A stretch of DNA of 64,000 nucleotides from Candidatus Berkiella aquae (lineage in GTDB: Bacteria > Pseudomonadota > Gammaproteobacteria > Berkiellales > Berkiellaceae): contig NZ_LKAJ02000001.1 of assembly GCF_001431295.2 (NCBI RefSeq), forward strand, positions 2,356,001 to 2,420,000, given 5' to 3'. Position 1 is the first letter of the stretch. Each line of letters opens with the position of its first letter. Shown one piece after another: positions 61,163-64,000 of this stretch. The translations under genes and the position numbers were made by a program. The notes under the pieces are model-generated. The model had not been told where the DNA came from and made no database searches. It worked only from the letters and a program-made list of their open reading frames with translations.

Positions 61163-62167
61163 ATGTCCCCCAGTATTTTTAAATACATTCAATCTATGTT
61201 GAACAAATTATCTCCTCAAGCATTTGCTAAAAACCTTGAAGAAGGTAATGTTGTACAATTTAGCCAAATGTGGGCTTCGCTTTCTGAGCAAGATAAAGAA
61301 AAATTCATCACGACTGATCATTATCTATACTTACATATGGCAGCTGAATATGGTCGCCTCGATATGATTGATGATTTTCTCAATCATCTCAATCAAAACG
61401 CTTTATCCGCATTTCAAGCAAGAGAGTTTGAAGGCTTTAAAATAGCCTTACAAAATCAACATTGGGATGTCGTAGAGAGAATATTGTCTGAAGAACAACT
61501 GCATAAAGATTGTTTACAAATCATTCAAACTTCAGATGAATTTCTGGAACTCGTATGGCACTCTAAGCTACAAAACGTCATTACCCTCATATTTAATCAG
61601 GCTTGCTATCAAAATACGACTGAATTAAAACGTATCTTAAAAATTGTTCCTAAAACACACCAACACTTACTACTCATGACAGAAAAAGTAGAGTTAACGA
61701 ATGATTTTCAAATAAATTTACTCTCTCCGCTTCAAGCTAGCTGTCAATATGGCAATCTGAATATTCTAAAATTCATCTGGGGTTTATACGATACCAGAGT
61801 ACAAAAAGGGCTGATGAACTCCCATTTCCCTCAATGCATGCTTGAAGCCATTGAATATGGACATGCCAATATCGTTAAACGATTGTTAGAGTGGTTAACG
61901 CCTGAACAACAAATTAAAATCCTCAGTCACGAAGATTTCAATCTTCTTACTTATGCTGCTGATAGAGGATTTGAACACGTCGTTGAGTTAATATGGTCAT
62001 ATATTCCAGCCAGCGAGAGAATTACGGCTATTTCTGCCAATAATTATGCCGCCTATCGAATGGCAAAACATCATAATCATACGCAAACGATCAATCTGCT
62101 CGAAGTCATCGTGCCGCCCCATTTAAAGGGCAAAATGCAAAAAGCTCATGAACATATCAATCCTTAA
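61163..62167 (+). CDS. Divergent ankyrin-like repeat protein
   Basis: A 334-residue soluble protein. Ankyrin-like units are recognisable but degenerate: YLYLHMAAEYGRLDMIDDFL, LSPLQASCQYGNLNILKFIW, PQCMLEAIEYGHANIVKRLL and FNLLTYAADRGFEHVVELIW, at irregular spacing. The canonical TPLH tetrapeptides are lost, so this may be a diverged repeat family like others in amoeba-associated bacteria. No signal peptide; GGGCG lies before ATG 61163. A host-interaction role is plausible. Confidence 0.7.
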   Translation: MSPSIFKYIQSMLNKLSPQAFAKNLEEGNVVQFSQMWASLSEQDKEKFITTDHYLYLHMAAEYGRLDMIDDFLNHLNQNALSAFQAREFEGFKIALQNQHWDVVERILSEEQLHKDCLQIIQTSDEFLELVWHSKLQNVITLIFNQACYQNTTELKRILKIVPKTHQHLLLMTEKVELTNDFQINLLSPLQASCQYGNLNILKFIWGLYDTRVQKGLMNSHFPQCMLEAIEYGHANIVKRLLEWLTPEQQIKILSHEDFNLLTYAADRGFEHVVELIWSYIPASERITAISANNYAAYRMAKHHNHTQTINLLEVIVPPHLKGKMQKAHEHINP

Positions 62168-62431
62168 GGCGTTTAACGTAAGGTTCCTTATTCCGACTTT
62201 TTATCACTGCCGTAGCAACCTCTACTGATTTTTCCACTTTAGTGACTGCATCATCAAAATATTTAGGGCCTGCTTCAATAACCCATTCTGATATATCAAA
62301 TTGCGGTGCTAATTTTTGTTTTTGCAGACGTTTCTCCGTATCATAAACATGGTTGTAGCTTCGCTATTCGTTATCACTACCAACAACAATCCACCCACGA
62401 AAATAATTTTCTTAACATCATTGATGAACAT
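62157..62431 (-). pseudogene. Small secreted/anchored protein gene with a frameshift
   Basis: On the minus strand, ATG 62431 follows a strong AAGAGGTGG site and encodes MFINDVKKIIFVGGLLLVVI plus TNSEATT, a signal or anchor sequence. That frame stops soon after. In the next frame an open stretch HVYDTEKRLQKQKLAPQFDI onward to VKRLKD reads to TGA at 62157-62159, overlapping the end of the ankyrin gene. Joining them needs a one- or two-base shift near 62360. It looks like a recently broken ~90-residue gene, unless the sequence has an error. The rest of 62168-62584 holds the promoter of the following gene. Confidence 0.5.
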
Positions 62432-62584
62432 GAACCACCTCTTAGTCGCTGCAAATGATAGACCGTTTTGCATAAGTGTCCTTACACGATTTTCAGTATA
62501 AAAATTCAGGATTATGCAGAGACTTAAGAACTTTAAATCACATATTCTGTCTCAGGTATATATACAAGAAAATAATGAGCATCT

Positions 62585-64000
62585 ATGAGTATCAAAGAGA
62601 AAATTAAACAATATCAAGATTATATCGATCACCGTCATAGGATTGAAAACAGCATTGGACAAGATTCTAAACGTTTAAATGCTATTCATCAATTAAACCC
62701 AGAATTGTTACAATCTGCTATAGATTCAGTAATAGAAGAACTTGAAGAACAGTTAACGGATGATAAGTCAGAATCAATGCTGTCGCCCCATGAATTAGAA
62801 GAATTGAAAAAATATTTAGAACATCAGAAAAAAACACGTGCTAGGAAAAGCCAAACACCTGAGATTGTTCCGCATACCGTTTCTGACACTGTCGCTTTAT
62901 CCCCGACCGAAGTCCCCACCATATTAATTTTAACCTCAGAAGGTGGTGCCGGCCACAAAGAAGCCGCAGCAGACTCAGAGCGTCAATATGCCAAACAAGT
63001 AAAGAAAAAACAGGTCAAAATTAATAAAGTATTTGTATTGCCCGCTCCTGATGCTAAAGAGAAAAGTTGGATGCAATTATTTCGTCATGACTTTGGCAAA
63101 AAAGGCGTTAAAGATTGGAATGACGCTCAAAAAGCAGGAGACATGAAAAAAATCAAATCGATGGTAAGTGTGCAATGGATATCGGAAATGCTTTTTGGGA
63201 GAAATTTTGAAGATAATACCTTTTATGAACTCACCAAAGATCAAAATACCACTCATGTTATCGATACCCAAGCAGTCAATTCTCATCGAATTGTAGGGGC
63301 CGTAGCCCACTTTAATCAAATTCGTGCCAATCCAAAACGTTGTGAACGCCACAACCAACTTGTTCGATTTAACAATGAACTTAGAAAAATTCCTGCACTG
63401 AGACTTTTCGCTCTTAAAAGATTTTCCCACGAAATTAAATTTTCACTCGACAAAAAGCCGATAAAAATTAGAAAGCGCATGACTGACCTACCAAACAATG
63501 CAGATCATTTCTTTCAATCATTGAAAAAAATCAACAAATGGGATTTGCCCTATTTTGAACTTGAAGCACCTCATGCGCCTTTACTCCAATCGGAAGTTGC
63601 CAAAATGTCGCCTGAAGAACGACGTAAAGCTGATTTAGATTATTATCGCAAAAAATGTCCCAATTTATTTGATAAAAATGGCACCCCATTAATTGTCATT
63701 GAATTTACAGATGGCCCTATTAAAAAGGAATTTTTACATTATAAAGAACATCCTGTTGATAAAAATAAGGATTTATCACTCAATATTAAGGTAGCTCATC
63801 AAAATGAATTAAAGATGCTCAAAGAAAATGGCGTTATTGATTTTGGTGCTACCCTAAGTCCATCACAAACCGTTAGTTTCAATATACCTGCGGCCGCTAA
63901 AGTTCAATCAATTATGTTAGGTTCACAAGCTGCCGTAAGCGCAAGCTTGAGTTATGTTGACACAGAAATTGCTGCACACACTCAACAGCATAACCCCTCT
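62585..64000 (+). CDS. Large hypothetical protein with GGAGH motif, incomplete at window end
   Basis: An open frame of 472 codons from ATG 62585 with no stop before the window ends. A charged helical start (about 1-100) leads to ILILTSEGGAGHKEAAADSE (near 118-137). A beta strand followed by G-G-x-G-H-x2-A-A is the N-terminal glycine loop of GT-B glycosyltransferases of the MurG/MGDG-synthase type. Later parts (VQWISEMLFGRNF, THVIDTQAVNSHRIVGAVAH) fit a Rossmann-like domain but are not otherwise recognised. Together with its ankyrin neighbour it could be a glycosyltransferase effector; this is tentative. Confidence 0.65.
   Translation, partial: MSIKEKIKQYQDYIDHRHRIENSIGQDSKRLNAIHQLNPELLQSAIDSVIEELEEQLTDDKSESMLSPHELEELKKYLEHQKKTRARKSQTPEIVPHTVSDTVALSPTEVPTILILTSEGGAGHKEAAADSERQYAKQVKKKQVKINKVFVLPAPDAKEKSWMQLFRHDFGKKGVKDWNDAQKAGDMKKIKSMVSVQWISEMLFGRNFEDNTFYELTKDQNTTHVIDTQAVNSHRIVGAVAHFNQIRANPKRCERHNQLVRFNNELRKIPALRLFALKRFSHEIKFSLDKKPIKIRKRMTDLPNNADHFFQSLKKINKWDLPYFELEAPHAPLLQSEVAKMSPEERRKADLDYYRKKCPNLFDKNGTPLIVIEFTDGPIKKEFLHYKEHPVDKNKDLSLNIKVAHQNELKMLKENGVIDFGATLSPSQTVSFNIPAAAKVQSIMLGSQAAVSASLSYVDTEIAAHTQQHNPS

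Noticed and set aside
62316-62501. 61-codon plus-strand frame
   Set aside because: The minus strand carries a better candidate (ribosome site, signal sequence, continuing body), so this frame is probably its shadow.
1-64000. tRNA, rRNA, integrase, transposase and phage genes
   Set aside because: None was recognisable in any intergenic region or reading frame, so there is no basis to call a genomic island boundary.

Overview
The window is AT-rich, densely coded DNA from a gammaproteobacterium. Housekeeping genes of the Legionella/Coxiella type (KorAB, PyrD, a ~180 kDa NAD-glutamate dehydrogenase, HemH, PepN, the PrkA-YeaH-SpoVR operon, PhaC, a PilVWX minor-pilin cluster, an OXA-type beta-lactamase) alternate with many genes for eukaryote-like proteins: ankyrin repeats, F-box-like domains, a Fic protein, a candidate permuted papain-like protease, proteins with nuclear-localisation-like tails and one with a C-terminal CaaX box. 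This mix is what intracellular Legionellales carry as Dot/Icm effectors. The several nuclear-localisation-like tails would suit an intranuclear relative such as Candidatus Berkiella, but no marker gene in the window proves the taxon; that placement is inference.

Layout. 1-5 kb: end of a lytic transglycosylase gene, an orphan HATPase protein, an unknown membrane protein and the korB-korA pair. 5-11.5 kb: an orphan ParA, an ankyrin protein ending in CCLC, two paralogous proteins with an F-box-like domain followed by a 29-residue tandem repeat, a decayed repeat fragment between them, and an unknown protein with a SUMO-interaction-like motif. 11.5-13.6 kb: three overlapping minor-pilin genes. 13.7-24.8 kb: a protein with a nuclear-localisation-like tail, pyrD, gdhB, an M48 lipoprotein protease, a MITE-like palindrome, hemH and a Bcr/CflA transporter. 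24.8-34.6 kb: a large acidic repeat protein, pepN, then prkA-yeaH-spoVR. 34.5-46.6 kb: an ankyrin-GESH fusion, a sodium/alanine symporter, a small C-terminal E-block protein, a DUF2797-like protein, a REC-GGDEF regulator, phaC, a Tus-like protein, a 907-residue ankyrin protein and an old-yellow-enzyme homologue. 46.6-56.3 kb: an EamA transporter, small membrane and SRPBCC proteins, a MarR regulator with its own palindromic operator, a 781-residue ankyrin protein, two GNAT proteins, a Fic protein and Ada. 56.3-64 kb: an unknown small protein, a candidate permuted papain-like protein, threonine aldolase, an OXA-type beta-lactamase, a divergent ankyrin protein, a frameshifted small secreted-protein gene, and a large gene running off the window end.

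No tRNA, rRNA, CRISPR array, integrase or intact insertion sequence was seen. Intergenic regions carry several hairpin terminators and palindromic repeats. Most gene names rest on motifs read by eye. All statements about secretion, host targets and nuclear location are inference from short motifs and genomic company.
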